Assembly (NCBI GenBank): GCA_950097015.1
Contig: CATNEN010000025.1
Location: 4,875,001-4,939,000 of the forward strand
From: Macrostomum hystrix
Lineage: Eukaryota > Platyhelminthes > Macrostomidae
Direction of reading: 5' to 3'
DNA length: 64,000 nucleotides
In this document: piece after piece, positions 46,718-55,047 of the stretch
Position numbering within the stretch: the stretch's first letter is position 1
How the letters are laid out: the number at the start of each line of letters is the position of its first letter
Made by a program: the position numbers and the translations under genes
The notes under the pieces: generated by a model
Databases searched by the model: none
The model's input: only the letters and a program-made list of their open reading frames with translations
What the model was told of the DNA's origin: nothing

Positions 46718-49700
46718 AATCAGTGGCTGACAGTTGTAGCGAGGCGGTAGTCGACACACAAGAAGCAGAAATTCGAGACATGCTCAGGAGTGACTCGAGT
46801 TTCACAGAGCACAGAGGCACTTGGCAAAATGAAGATTCCGGCTATTCTGAGCCGCTATTCATGACCTGAATTGCAGCAGCATCTACGCATTAAAATTATA
46901 GGCGTGATTGAATGCATCTAGCTTCTCCATTTGTTTCATAGTAATCATACAACAAGGAAGCCATGCAGGAGGAAAAGTGTTAGTTGAAGAATGAAATGCA
47001 TAAATATGGATTCTGTTACACTAATTTACAGGTTCTTTTCATGCAAACTAGATTCGCTTGCTTGACTACTGATAAAAACCCTGAGTAAATGCTTAAATAA
47101 GTAGTACCATGAGCACACGCTTGAGCACGCCGCTCTTACCCCTGGCAGAGAGTGGCGACCGTGCAGCAGCCTCTGGCACTTGAGGGCGCTCTCTGCCTGG
47201 CGGTAGGTCAGGAAAGCGCAGCCTGGAAGAGAAGAGATTTCAATTTTGTCAGGGCTCCAACTTGGCAGGTGAATGGCGGAGCGGAAACAATCTCGCGCCA
47301 TGGTACCCGGGCTCGAATCCGCGGCCACGCCACAGAAACTCGGCCGCGGAAATTTTGTGCCGCATGAGAAAGGCAGGGCAGATGTACACACCTTTGCGAG
47401 TGTGTGCTCAGGAGTCAGCGGAATGGGCAAATTGCCTCCTCGCTGCTGCGGCTAGACTGTCGCCAAATGATGTGCCATTGCACACGGGCGACTTGCAAAA
47501 AATGTACACTAACTCCTTCTCCTGGGGTAAGGGGTCAAAGATTGACCTCCTGTAGCGTGGGTAGAAGGCGGAAGATTGACCTCCTGTAGCGTGGGTAGAA
47601 GGCGGAAGTTTGACCTCCTGTAGCGTGGGTAGAAGGCGGAAGATTGACCTCCTGTAGCGTGGGTAGAAGGCGGAAGATTGATCTCCTGTAGCGTCGGTAG
47701 AGGGCGGAAGATTGACCTCCTGTAGCGTGGGTAGAGGGCGGAAGATTGACCTCATGTAGCGTGGGTAGAAGGCGGAAGATTGACCTCCTGTAGCGTGGGT
47801 AGAAGGCGGAAGATTGATCTCCTGTAGCGTGGGTAGAAGGCGGAAGATTGACCTCATGTAGCGTGGGTAGAAGGCGGAAGATTGATCTCCTGTAGCGTGG
47901 GTAGAGGGCGGAAGATTGACCTCATGTAGCGTGGGTAGAAGGCGGAAGATTGACCTCCTGTAGCGTGGGTAGAAGGCGGAAGATTGACCTCATGTAGCGT
48001 GGGTAGAAGGCGGAAGATTGATCTCCTGTAGCGTGGGTAGAGGGCGGAAGATTGACCTCCTGTAGCGTGGGTAGAGGGCGGAAGATTGACCTCATGTAGC
48101 GTGGGTAGAAGGCGGAAGATTGACCTCCTGTAGCGTGGGTAGAAGGCGGAAGATTGACCTCATGTAGCGTGGGTAGAAGGCGGAAGATTGATCTCCTGTA
48201 GCGTGGGTAGAGGGCGGAAGATTGACCTCCTGTAGCGTGGGTAGAGGGCGGAAGATTGACCTCATGTAGCGTGGGTAGAGGGCGGAAGATTGACCTCATG
48301 TAGCGTGGGTAGAAGGCGGAAGATTGATCTCCTGTAGCGTGGGTAGAGGGCGGAAGATTGACCTCCTGTAGCGTGGGTAGAGGGCGGAAGATTGACCTCA
48401 TGTAGCTTAAGTAGAGGGCGGAAGATTGACCTCATGTAGCTTAAGTAGAGGGCGGAAGATTGACCTCCTGTAGCGTGGGTAGAGGGCGGAAGATTGACCT
48501 CATGTGCAGCTTAAGTGGAGGGCGGAAGATTGACCTCCTGTAACGTGGGTAGAGGGCGGAAGATTGACCTCATGTAGCTAAAGTAACTAACACTTTTCAT
48601 GTAGCTTGGTTAGAGGGCGGAGGATTGACCTCATGTGCAGCTTAAGTAGAGGGCGGAAGATTGACCTCCTGTAGCTTAAGTAGAGGGCGGAAGATTGACC
48701 TCATGTAGCTTAAGTAGAGGGCGGAAGATTGACCTCCTGTAGCGTGGGTAGAGGGCGGAAGATTGACCTCATGTAGCTTAAGTAGAGGGCGGAAGATTGA
48801 CCTCCTGTAGCTTAAGTAGAGGGCGGAAGATTGACCTCATGTAGCTTAAGTAGAGGGCGGAAGATTGACCTCCTGTAGCGTGGGTAGAGGGCGGAAGATT
48901 GACCTCATGTAGCGTGGGTAGAGGGCGGAAGATTGACCTCCTGTAGAGTGGGTAGAGGGCGGAAGATTGACCTCCTGTAGCGTGGGTAGAGGGCGGAAGA
49001 TTGACCTCCTGTAGCGTGGGTAGAGGGCGGAAGATTGACCTCCTGTAGCTTGGTTAGAGGGCGGAAGATTGACCTCCTGTAGCGTGGGTAGAGGGCGGAA
49101 GATTGACCTCCTGTAGCGTGGGTAGAGGGCGGAAGATTGACCTCATGTAGCTTAAGTAGAGGGCGGAAGATTGACCTCATGTAGCTTAAGTAGAGGGCGG
49201 AAGATTGACCTCCTGTAGCGTGGGTAGAGGGCGGAAGATTGACCTCATGTGCAGCTTAAGTGGAGGGCGGAAGGTTGACCTCCTGTAGCGTGGGTAGAGG
49301 GCGGAAGATTGACCTCATGTAGCTTAAGTAGAGGGCGGAAGGCCAGTACAGTTCCCAGACAGTGCTCGAGTTAGGCAACCGTACTTCAAGCATTCGCAGT
49401 CTGCATTTTATGATTCCAGTTTTTGAATTAGCCAAATTCATCAGAGTTCCATAAGCAACAGCTTAAAGAGGCTGAAACCCAGCTTCCGTCATGACATCGC
49501 TGCAACTGCCTCCTTCCCCCACCCCCAACAGTCTTGTCGGAGAACACTGTTGACACACAACTCTATGCTCAGACCACACGCGTGTTCGGTGTTTGCTAGC
49601 TACGATAGTCATGAATCCTGTTTCGGCCTCTCTCGCAGCCACTCTCTCTCTCTGTCTCTGTAGGTCTAGGATCTGGGCATGTCTCCGTTTTCCTCTAGTA

Positions 49701-52700
49701 TTGCAAATCCCTGCCCAAATCCCACTTCCAACATCCACTTCCTCCGCAGCGGAGGGTGAACGGAATCCACTTGTTAATAGATTGTATCGTACCGAACTGC
49801 CTGAGACACTAAACACATTGCGAGAGCTGAGTCTAGTTCCGCGCTTCATTTTTTACCATTCGCTTCGCCCCGCCGCAAACCATTCAGCTTTTTCTCAATC
49901 TGCTTCACTTTTTCTAGAACGCGAACAGATGTGCCCCAGAAAGCAGATGCATGTTTAAAATCTAAGCTAAAAGGAAAATTGTCATTGCTGACTAAAAAAT
50001 AATGATGGAAACCTACGTCATCTGGAATGACTTTTAACTTACCCAGCAACTGCCAACAGTCACTCCTAGAAGCAGTCTAATCTTGTTGCAGTCACTCATA
50101 GAAGCAGTCTAATCTTGTTGCAGTCTAATCTTGTTGCAGTCTAATCTTGTTGCAGTCACTCCTAGAAGCAGTCTAATCTTGTTGCAGTCTAATCTTGTTG
50201 CAGTCTAATCTTGTTGCAGTCACTCATAGAAGCAGTCTAATCTTGTTGCAGTCTAATCTTGTTGCAGTCTAATCTTGTTGCAGTCACTCCTAGAAGCAGT
50301 CTAATCTTGTTGCAGTCTAATCTTGTTGCAGTCACTCCTAGAAGCAGTCTAATCTTGTTGCAGTCTAATCTTGTTGCAGTCACTCCTAGAAGCAGTCTAA
50401 TCTTGTTGCAGTCTAATCTTGTTGCAGTCTAATCTTGTTGCAGTCACTCATAGAAGCAGTCTAATCTTGTTGCAGTCACTCATAGAAGCAGTCTAATCTT
50501 GTTGCAGTCTAATCTTGTTGCAGTCACTCACTCGTCAATTAATATATTTTGAAAGCAGATATTCGTTTAAATATATTTCGAAGTTACAATACATCCAGAG
50601 TAGTCGCTGGGAAATATTTTTGAAAGTGTGAGCCAGCCGCAGGGGGGTGGGACTTTGCCGATAGCTGACCCCCGCCTACCCGCAGTTCGTATCCATCCGA
50701 CGCGAGCAGGATAGCAACAGCCTTGGAGTATTTGTGTGTGTGTTGGAAAGGGGTTGGCATTGAATATTCATGAGCTGGGTGGGGCCTCAGAGCAGACAAG
50801 GATGGGCATAGGAGGGGCGTTGGTCGCGACCATTATCGCCGACTTGGCCTATTTGACATTCGAAGGCGCTTTAATGCCTCGATTCTAGATCTGGCCCTAG
50901 ATCAGGGGTGGGGTTGGCTTTGGCTGGGACATGCAACCCCCCCCCCCAACCAAAGCCCAAGTGGGAAAACCGCGAACCGATGGGACAGAGAGACAGCCTG
51001 ACATTCTGCATGCAGTGCAAAGTGAAGAGATAGCCTGGGAGCAATAATAAACACTGCATTGCTGCCAGACATTCATTTCCGCAGCCTGAACTGGCTATTG
51101 CTATGGCTGACTTGTTGTCACGGAAATCAATTATCATTTGTTGCGCGTGAGAAGGCGCCGCACCAGACCGCGTGTCCGCGGAAAGTGCGCGCAGACACCA
51201 CAGTTAAAGCTTAACTTGTAAATAAAACTAGAATTCCCTGCTAAAACGACTGGTGGAGAGGTAGCCGAGGTACTAAAGATAGAATTTGAGATTTGAATTT
51301 GGCCCATTATTTGGCGCCCATTAAACCGTATAATGGGCGCCAAATAATGGGCCGCAAATCATTTATTGACGCGAAACGTTTCAACCAGATAGACATCTGC
51401 TGCTTCAAGGTGTAGAAATAGTAGTGCTGAATCATTGCCACTAAGTCCTTGAGACTACCCGGTGGGTATTTCTCTCCATTCTCCTTACGAATCTCGAAGA
51501 CGAAGAATTGGAGAAGCTCATTCACCTCAGACTTTGACAGCACCTCAAGTGGCTTTATCACCATGAGTCCGGGCACGTCGCCTTGCGCTTGCAACTGGAC
51601 GCGACTTTCCTTCCACGTTCGAAACACCTTGACAGCCCACTTCTCCTTCGCACGCGTAGCGTCGGGCAAACTCTCCGCCATCCTACGCTCCACGTCGTCG
51701 GCACTTAACACCTCACCAACACGAGTAGTATCAAGCAACGGCAGAAACTTCACATCGGTGGCGGGTGAGGCTTCAAAAGAGTCCAAGAATGCAGAAAAGT
51801 CTAATTCTTCTTCAGCGTCGGCCATCGTGGATGCAAATAAACTCGAAGCTAGCAAGACTGATCTCTCTCTCTGACTGACTGACTGACTGACTGAGCCAGC
51901 ATCGAATTTCATATAAAATCGTGGCCGTTCAATTTGCAGTCTATGGTCTAAACTCTAAGCTAGCGAGACTGTTCTCTCTAACTGACTGACTGAGCCGGCA
52001 TCGAGTTTCATATAAAATAGTGGCTGCTCAATTTGCAGTCTATGGTTAAAAAGTCCTCGGCCACGCTCAATAGGCCACACGGCGAGGCCACATTCATTTG
52101 GGGCGCAGCCGCGGAGAGAAGGCTTGGGGGCTTGTCGTGCAATTCACGCCCTTGAGGGCACAGTGCAGAGAGTGTACACTGCTTGATGATGAGAAAGTCA
52201 GGGCTGATGTACACACCTGTGTGAGCGTGTGCCTGCGTTCGGATATCTGAGTGGGTGTGTGCTCAGGAGTTCGCGAAATGGGCAAAATTGCCTCCTCACT
52301 GGCTGCTGGTCTAGTGTCTGTCATCAAATGATATTCCATTGCCCGCAGCCCTCCTGCAATTATTATTATTGTGATTAAGCTGTTCACTCCATGGACTGGA
52401 GGGCCGTCACACTACTCCAGCTGATGCTGGCACCCATTTCATTGGGCGGTTGAGCTGGGTATTGTCTATTGCTCAAGGAAATAAACCAGTGTGAGTGAGT
52501 GTGAGTGAGTGTGAGTGAGTGTGAGTGTGGGTGTGAGTGTGCGTGTGTGTGTATGTGTGTGTGTGTGGGTGTGTGAGTGAGTGTGTTAGTTGACGTCATT
52601 GTCAAGTAGACTACAAAGCTGACTCAAACCTCTGTGCAGCCCAGTCCGTCTGTCCTTTAGCACCGTCAGCTCGACGACGTGGCCAAACTCCTGGAACATT

Positions 52701-52825
52701 GGCAGCAGTGCTTCTTCTGTCATCGTTCTTGGGATTTGGCCTATGAACAGCTTTAGACGCTGCTGCTGCTGCTGTTGCTGTTGCTGTTTTCCTTCCTGGC
52801 AAGAAACAGATGCTTGACTAGACAT
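30765..52825 (-). CDS. CELF/Bruno-like RNA-binding protein with three RRMs, eight exons
   Basis: Exons 52630-52825, 47140-47222, 44825-44876, 35706-35914, 34412-34561, 32944-33163, 32806-32862 and 30765-31141 join in frame to 447 residues. RRM1 follows a poly-Gln run (RNP2 LFIGQI, RNP1 RGCAFLTY), RRM2 is next ([14 protein letters not shown]), then an Ala/Gly/Gln-rich divergent linker, and RRM3 near the C-terminus ([20 protein letters not shown]), ending [10 protein letters not shown]. The two-plus-one RRM layout and the [13 protein letters not shown] block identify CELF. These proteins bind GU-rich RNA and control splicing, translation and decay. The 83-nt second exon equals the conserved length known in vertebrate CELF genes, whereas the RRM2 segment, usually two exons, is one here. 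The start chosen is ATGTCTAGTCAAG; nearby ATGs at 52843 and upstream exons cannot be excluded. The introns total about 20 kb, mostly arrays and SINEs. Confidence 0.93.
31285..32578. repeat. About 25-bp pyrimidine-rich minisatellite in the last CELF intron
   Basis: Units such as CCTCTCCCTTCATCCTCCCT followed by ACATT or AATAA. A run containing CTTCAGCCTCCCTAACACCC recurs about 450 bp apart (31584 and 32034), so large blocks were duplicated. Confidence 0.95.
32612..32765 (+). mobile_element. SINE family A, internally deleted copy in a CELF intron
   Basis: Head TATAGCCTAGTGGTTAGATC (A box) and GGGGGTTCGATTCC (B box), then the body is cut short to CAGATGCGCTTTGCAATATC and CTGCGGCTGCACATCTGGCC. 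Antisense to the CELF gene. Confidence 0.88.
33270..33565 (+). mobile_element. SINE family A, near-complete copy in a CELF intron
   Basis: A box TAGCCTAGTGGTTAGGGCG and B box GAGGGTTCGATTCCCG, then CACCCAGCTGTTAAAATGGG, CAGTCCATGGACTGAACAGC and AATAGCTGCGGCTGTGCTGT, ending in an ATTAATAAT tail. Flanked on both sides by the ATACATATCGGCAC motif (33219 and 33590). Confidence 0.9.
33705..33833 (-). CDS. Possible alternative CELF exon (phase 0, 43 codons)
   Basis: Between the exons at 34412 and 32944, both of which meet at phase 0, a minus-strand frame runs from a (CAG)5 tract to a very good donor (TCTGCA/GTGAGT at 33705). Taken from the first CAG it has 129 nt, a multiple of three, so it could be skipped or kept without changing frame. 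The product is [20 protein letters not shown] and then a stretch rich in small residues, in keeping with the variable CELF linker. The acceptor side is weak: there is no pyrimidine tract before the CAG run. It may be a cassette exon or chance. Confidence 0.35.
33986..34022. repeat. (CAG)n microsatellite in a CELF intron
   Basis: About 11 pure CAG/AGC triplets. Confidence 0.95.
34568..35656. repeat. 23-bp minisatellite filling one CELF intron
   Basis: About 47 copies of GCCAGTCATGATTGTGGGTTGAT (GCGAGT, GCCAGC and TTGGGGG variants). The host intron runs from 34562 to 35705, so the array makes up about 95% of it, reaching within 7 bp of the acceptor side and about 50 bp of the donor side. Confidence 0.96.
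36036..36708. repeat. 16-bp minisatellite
   Basis: About 42 copies of CTCATCTCTCCTGTGT with CTCGTCTC and CCCTGTGTCAT variants. It holds the core GTGTCTCATCTCTCC shared with 22.4 and 53.2 kb (opposite strand at the latter). It starts about 120 bp upstream of the RRM2 exon of CELF. Confidence 0.95.
36818..36905 (+). mobile_element. SINE family A, headless fragment
   Basis: CCAGTCCACGGACTGAGGAG, GTACACAGCCTTCGGATGCG and AATAGCTGCGGCTGTGCC match the middle of family A. The tRNA-like head is absent. Confidence 0.8.
37105..37614. repeat. 13-15-bp minisatellite
   Basis: About 36 copies of GGGAGATGAGACAC with GGGAGATTTGACAT variants. Related in phrase to the GAGATGAGACACGGGA arrays at 53.2 kb. Confidence 0.94.
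37615..38420. other. No gene recognised
   Basis: A minus-strand frame without stops covers about 37615-37939, but its product matches nothing I know and it has no clear splice sites consistent with the CELF frame. The rest is unassigned intron sequence. Confidence 0.45.
38425..39978. repeat. 35-bp minisatellite
   Basis: About 44 copies. The left part uses TGAGCTCATGGATGAGTTCA plus TGAATGAATCAATAG; the right part uses TGAATCTATTTTAAG in place of the last segment. This subtype succession shows local homogenisation. Confidence 0.96.
39985..40338. other. No gene seen
   Basis: CELF intron sequence with a short (CA)n tract near 40180-40208. Confidence 0.5.
40340..41150. repeat. (ACTC)n tetranucleotide satellite
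   Basis: About 800 bp of almost pure ACTC repeats. The variant CTTACTCACTCCCT recurs at about 40611, 40751 and 41007, indicating block copying. A long frame (THSL repeats) is a by-product. Confidence 0.97.
41151..42040. other. CELF intron with a degenerate SINE family A copy at about 41580-41820 (minus)
   Basis: CAGTCCATGGACTGATGAGG near 41640 and, farther right, the reverse of a tRNA-like head (GAATTCCCGACCTCCGAG) suggest an old SINE copy. No exon seen. Confidence 0.5.
42044..42734. repeat. (TGTC)n satellite with TCATTGTG interruptions
   Basis: Tetranucleotide TGTC runs broken by the phrase TGTCATTGTG more than 20 times, often in the same spacing. Frames rich in Cys, Leu, Ser and Val are by-products. 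Confidence 0.97.
42735..43250. other. No gene seen
   Basis: CELF intron spacer between two arrays. Confidence 0.5.
43252..43788. repeat. 33-bp minisatellite (11-codon period)
   Basis: About 16 copies of CCCACTGATCCCAACTGGGA plus AAACTCACGAAAT. Each unit contains the inverted pair CCCA/TGGG around AACT. Plus-strand frame units read [12 protein letters not shown] flanking start region exists (43088) but shows no coding bias. Confidence 0.94.
43789..44335. other. No gene seen
   Basis: CELF intron sequence; one further partial unit of the 33-bp array at about 43821-43840. Confidence 0.5.
44340..44762. repeat. 16-bp minisatellite, diverged on the left
   Basis: Copies of AGGGATTTAGATGAAT, regular from about 44530 to 44750 and degenerate to the left. 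It ends about 60 bp from the 52-nt CELF exon. Confidence 0.9.
44945..45080 (-). mobile_element. SINE family A, fragment in reverse
   Basis: The reverse strand reads TAATCACGACTTAAAGGTCG and GTGGGTTCGATTTTAGGG (B box), then after a deletion GCTGCGGCTGTGCTGTCGGC and TGCACACCTGGCCCAACTGG, the family A tail. Confidence 0.75.
45085..45890. other. No gene recognised
   Basis: G/C-richer CELF intron sequence with open frames on both strands but no recognisable domain and no splice-consistent exon. Confidence 0.4.
45893..46132. repeat. 22-bp minisatellite
   Basis: About 11 copies of CTCCCATCTCGAATCTCCCAGT. Confidence 0.94.
46133..47139. other. No gene seen; short (AGC)n at about 46685-46713
   Basis: CELF intron sequence, locally G/C-rich at 46220-46700. 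No recognisable domain. Confidence 0.45.
47265..47495 (+). mobile_element. SINE family B, diverged copy abutting a minisatellite
   Basis: Head remnant GGCGGAGCGG and B-box form GGGCTCGAATCC, then body GGCAGATGTACACACC, TGCTCAGGAGTCAGCGGAAT and CAAATGATGTGCCATTGC. The 34-bp array begins about 40 bp after its end. Confidence 0.85.
47536..49342. repeat. 34-bp minisatellite
   Basis: About 54 copies of GGCGGAAGATTGACCTCCTG plus TAGCGTGGGTAGAA. From about 48400 rightward a second subtype (CATGTAGCTTAAGTAGAG) alternates with the first. It lies directly upstream of the 83-nt CELF exon on the coding strand. Confidence 0.96.
49345..50050. other. No gene seen
   Basis: CELF intron spacer; no recognised domain in either open frame at 49463-49958. 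Confidence 0.45.
50056..50527. repeat. 16/32-bp compound minisatellite
   Basis: GTTGCAGTCTAATCTT (16 bp) alternates with GTTGCAGTCACTCCTAGAAG plus CAGTCTAATCTT (32 bp) in irregular order. Confidence 0.95.
50530..51295. other. No gene seen
   Basis: CELF intron sequence with no recognisable product. Confidence 0.45.
51301..51353. repeat. Perfect 23-bp inverted repeat with 7-nt loop
   Basis: Arms 51301-51323 and 51331-51353 are exact reverse complements around AACCGTA. The pairing extends further: GATTTG at 51290-51295 can pair with CAAATC at 51355-51360 across a small bulge. It encodes the last residues and stop of the overlapping ORF. Confidence 0.97.
51307..51825 (-). CDS. Crypton-derived recombinase N-terminal-like small protein, truncated
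   Basis: ATG at 51825 (context CCACGATGGCC) opens 172 codons. After an acidic start ([16 protein letters not shown]) the region [13 protein letters not shown], then [40 protein letters not shown] and LKQQ resembles the SAM-like N-terminal part of Crypton tyrosine recombinases, also found in KIAA1958, ZMYM2-4 and QRICH1 (next to DUF3504). The catalytic Arg/His/Tyr domain is missing: the frame ends in a palindrome that encodes the last 15 residues (from RPIIW) and the TAA. Intact frame and balanced codon use suggest recent origin or selection. It lies inside the first CELF intron on the same strand. It could be a truncated transposon ORF or a domesticated DNA-binding fragment; family assignment is from motif memory only. 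Confidence 0.6.
   Translation of the reverse strand: MADAEEELDFSAFLDSFEASPATDVKFLPLLDTTRVGEVLSADDVERRMAESLPDATRAKEKWAVKVFRTWKESRVQLQAQGDVPGLMVIKPLEVLSKSEVNELLQFFVFEIRKENGEKYPPGSLKDLVAMIQHYYFYTLKQQMSIWLKRFASINDLRPIIWRPLYGLMGAK
51846..52048 (-). promoter_or_regulatory. Tandemly duplicated upstream region of the Crypton-like ORF
   Basis: Two copies of about 100 bp (51846-51948 and 51957-52048) share AAGCTAGC, an ACTGACTGACTGAG run, the TATA-like CATATAAAAT (51910 and 52009) and CAATTTGCAGTCTATGGT. On the minus strand the TATA-like element reads ATTTTATATG, and TCAGTCAG steps 20-40 nt farther could act as initiators for the ORF. On the plus strand it reads the canonical TATAAAA, so direction is not certain. 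Copies differ in the number of ACTG steps. Confidence 0.5.
52075..52375 (+). mobile_element. SINE family B copy without the start of the head
   Basis: Runs from CGAGGCCACATTCATTTGGG through GTGTACACTGCTTGATGATG and TGTACACACCTGTGTGAGCG to GCCCGCAGCCCTCCTGCAAT and an (ATT)n tail. Confidence 0.88.
52378..52482 (-). mobile_element. SINE family A fragment, tail-to-tail with the preceding SINE
   Basis: The reverse strand reads ACCCAGCTCAACCGCCCAAT, AAATGGGTGCCAGCATCAGC and CAGTCCATGGAGTGAACAGC, the mid-body of family A. It abuts the ATT tail of the family B copy, suggesting nested or coupled insertion at an AT-rich target. Confidence 0.8.
52490..52600. repeat. GTGAGTGT-rich simple repeat next to the first CELF exon
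   Basis: About 110 bp of GTGAGT, GTGTGT and GTGGGT steps within the intron. The CELF exon 1 donor lies about 30 bp to the right. Confidence 0.93.
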
Positions 52826-53125
52826 GCCGAGCCCAACAACCATGTCGGATATATGCGATAGCAATCCTTTCAACCTGATTCACGACAAAACTGATGTTGC
52901 TTTGGGCTATGCGATGCTGGGCTTGCGAATTTACTGACTCTGTCTGCACGCCATTCTTAACTGTTGCGCGAGAGTGCAAGAAATGAATAATTTCCCGCAC
53001 TGACAGCTGAGGGATTTGCAGCACGCCGGTGATTGGTTGAGGGATTTAACACTCGATGCACTGCCCTGAGCTTAACTGCCCCATGACCTACTCCACCTCT
53101 CTCCTACTTCAATAAAGGCCTAGAG

Positions 53126-54022
53126 CAGGGGTAGGCAAACTTATTTGCTGGCGGGCCAAAGAGAGAACCTAAAAGACGACAGCGGGCCGCATTGACTGTA
53201 TAAATATGAGATAGGGGAGAGATGAGACACGGGAGAGATAAGACAGGGGAGAGATGAGACACGGGAGAGATGAGACACGGGAGAGATTAGACACGGGAGA
53301 GATAAGACAGGGGAGAGATTAGACACGGGAGAGATAAGACACGGGAGAGATTAGACACGGGAGAGATTAGACACGGGAGAGATAAGACAGGAGAGATTAG
53401 ACACGGGAGAGATAAGACAGGGGAGAGATAAGACACGGGAGAGATTAGACACGGGAGAGATAAGACACGGGAGATATAAGACAGGGGAGAGATTAGACAC
53501 GGGAGAGATTAGACACGGGAGAGATAAGACAGGGGAGAGATTAGACACGGGAGAGATGAGACACAGGAGAGATTAGACACGGGAGAGATTAGACACGGGA
53601 GAGATAAGACACAGGAGAGATTAGACACGGGAGAGATTAGACACGGGAGAGATAAGACACGGGAGAGATAAGACACGAGAGCGATGAGACACGGGAGAGA
53701 TGAGACACAAGAGCGATGAGACACGGGAGAGATAAGACACGGGAGAGATAAGACACGAGAGCGATGAGACACGGGAGAGATGAGACACAAGAGCGATGAG
53801 ACACGGGAGAGATTAGACACGGGAGAGATGAGACACGAGAGCGATGAGACACGGGAGAGATGAGACACAAGAGCGATGAGACACGGGAGAGATTAGACAC
53901 GGGAGAGATTAGACACGAGAGAGATGAAACAGGACACTGTAGATGTCAGAAGGGGCAACGGGCCGGATTTGGGAGCTTCGAGGGCCGCATCTGGCCCGCG
54001 GGCCGGAGTTTGCCGACCCCTG
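53126..54022. mobile_element. Non-autonomous hAT element with internal minisatellite
   Basis: Termini CAGGGGTAGGCAAACT and AGTTTGCCGACCCCTG are near-perfect inverted repeats of the hAT type, and GCCTAGAG (53118-53125 and 54023-54030) is a perfect 8-bp target duplication. Subterminal GGGCCAAAG and GGCCCGCGGGCCGG are also semi-complementary. The interior, about 53210-53930, is an array of GATGAGACACGGGAGA (16 bp) with GATTAGAC, GATAAGAC and GAGCGATGAG variants. No transposase is encoded, so it would depend on an element supplied in trans. Confidence 0.95.
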
Positions 54023-54400
54023 GCCTAGAGATTGATGCGAATCTGAATCGCTTCACACAGCTACAATGCCATTATTGCTGCGGACTAATAATAGCAATAA
54101 GAATACGGATGAAATGAAAATTCTGGGACGAATAGTTGTTCCTCAACAGACTGTTTGGATGGGATTGACATCGGAGATTAAACAGGTGGCAAGCCAATGT
54201 TTGATTCATTACCGTTTAATACTCCGCGACCTGCCGAGTGAAAAATCAACATTTCTGCCTTAGGCAGGTAGCTGAGTAAAGATTTAAGCCATTAATTAAG
54301 CATTGAATTTTGTAGCTCGTAATACATATGCATTGCAAACTACTCACGAGTAGAATTGCCTAATCCGCCATAGTTTACTTAATTTTGGCTAAGTATAGGG

Positions 54401-54714
54401 CAGGGGCGGCGAACTTATTTAGCATGCAGGCGACGATGAGAACCAAAAAGACGGCCGCATTAACTGTAGGAATATGAGACATGGGAGAGATGAGACAGAG
54501 AAGAGATAAGACAGGGGAGAGACGGGAGACACGGGAGAGATGAGACAGGGGAGAGATGAGACACTGGAGAGACGAGACAAGACACGGGGAGATGAGACTC
54601 TCCATCAGACGGGGGAAAGATGAGACAGGATACAATAGGTGTTGGAAGGGGCAATGGGCCGGATTTAGGAGCTTCGAGGGCCGCAGCTTGCGCGCGGGCC
54701 GGAGTTTGCCCCTG
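54401..54714. mobile_element. Second non-autonomous hAT element, short array version
   Basis: Termini CAGGGGCGGCGAACTTATTT and GGCCGGAGTTTGCCCCTG match the element at 53.1 kb. Target duplication GTATAGGG (54393-54400) versus GTTTAGGG (54715-54722), one mismatch. The interior holds only about eight copies of the GAGATGAGACANGGGA unit. It is 314 bp long compared with 897 bp, and the difference is mostly array length. Confidence 0.92.
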
Positions 54715-54722
54715 GTTTAGGG

Positions 54723-55040
54723 TTTCCGTAAATGAATAGGATTCAACTGGGTTTCAACTATAATTAAACTTGGATTGAGTACTGGTATACAACAGGGATT
54801 CAAATAGGAATCAGTATTTAAGTACTAGGATTCAATTAGAACAATGGAAAGTGATTTGCCTTTTTTCGGACTGGTCTTCGTTACTAAGATTTAATGTATT
54901 TGCAATAATATGACAGTAGTAAGAAAGAAAGTCGAAACTCAGCTATTGCTTTGTTATCACAACGTTATATTTTCTAGCAGCAATCATGATCTTGAATCAA
55001 AACAAACAATTTAGCAAAAGTCCACTCAATGTTTGTCACT
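54723..55040. other. No gene seen; weak ATAGGATTCAA repeats near 54750-54835
   Basis: A/T-rich spacer; a phrase like TAGGATTCAA recurs loosely four times. Confidence 0.5.
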
Positions 55041-55047
55041 ATATCAG

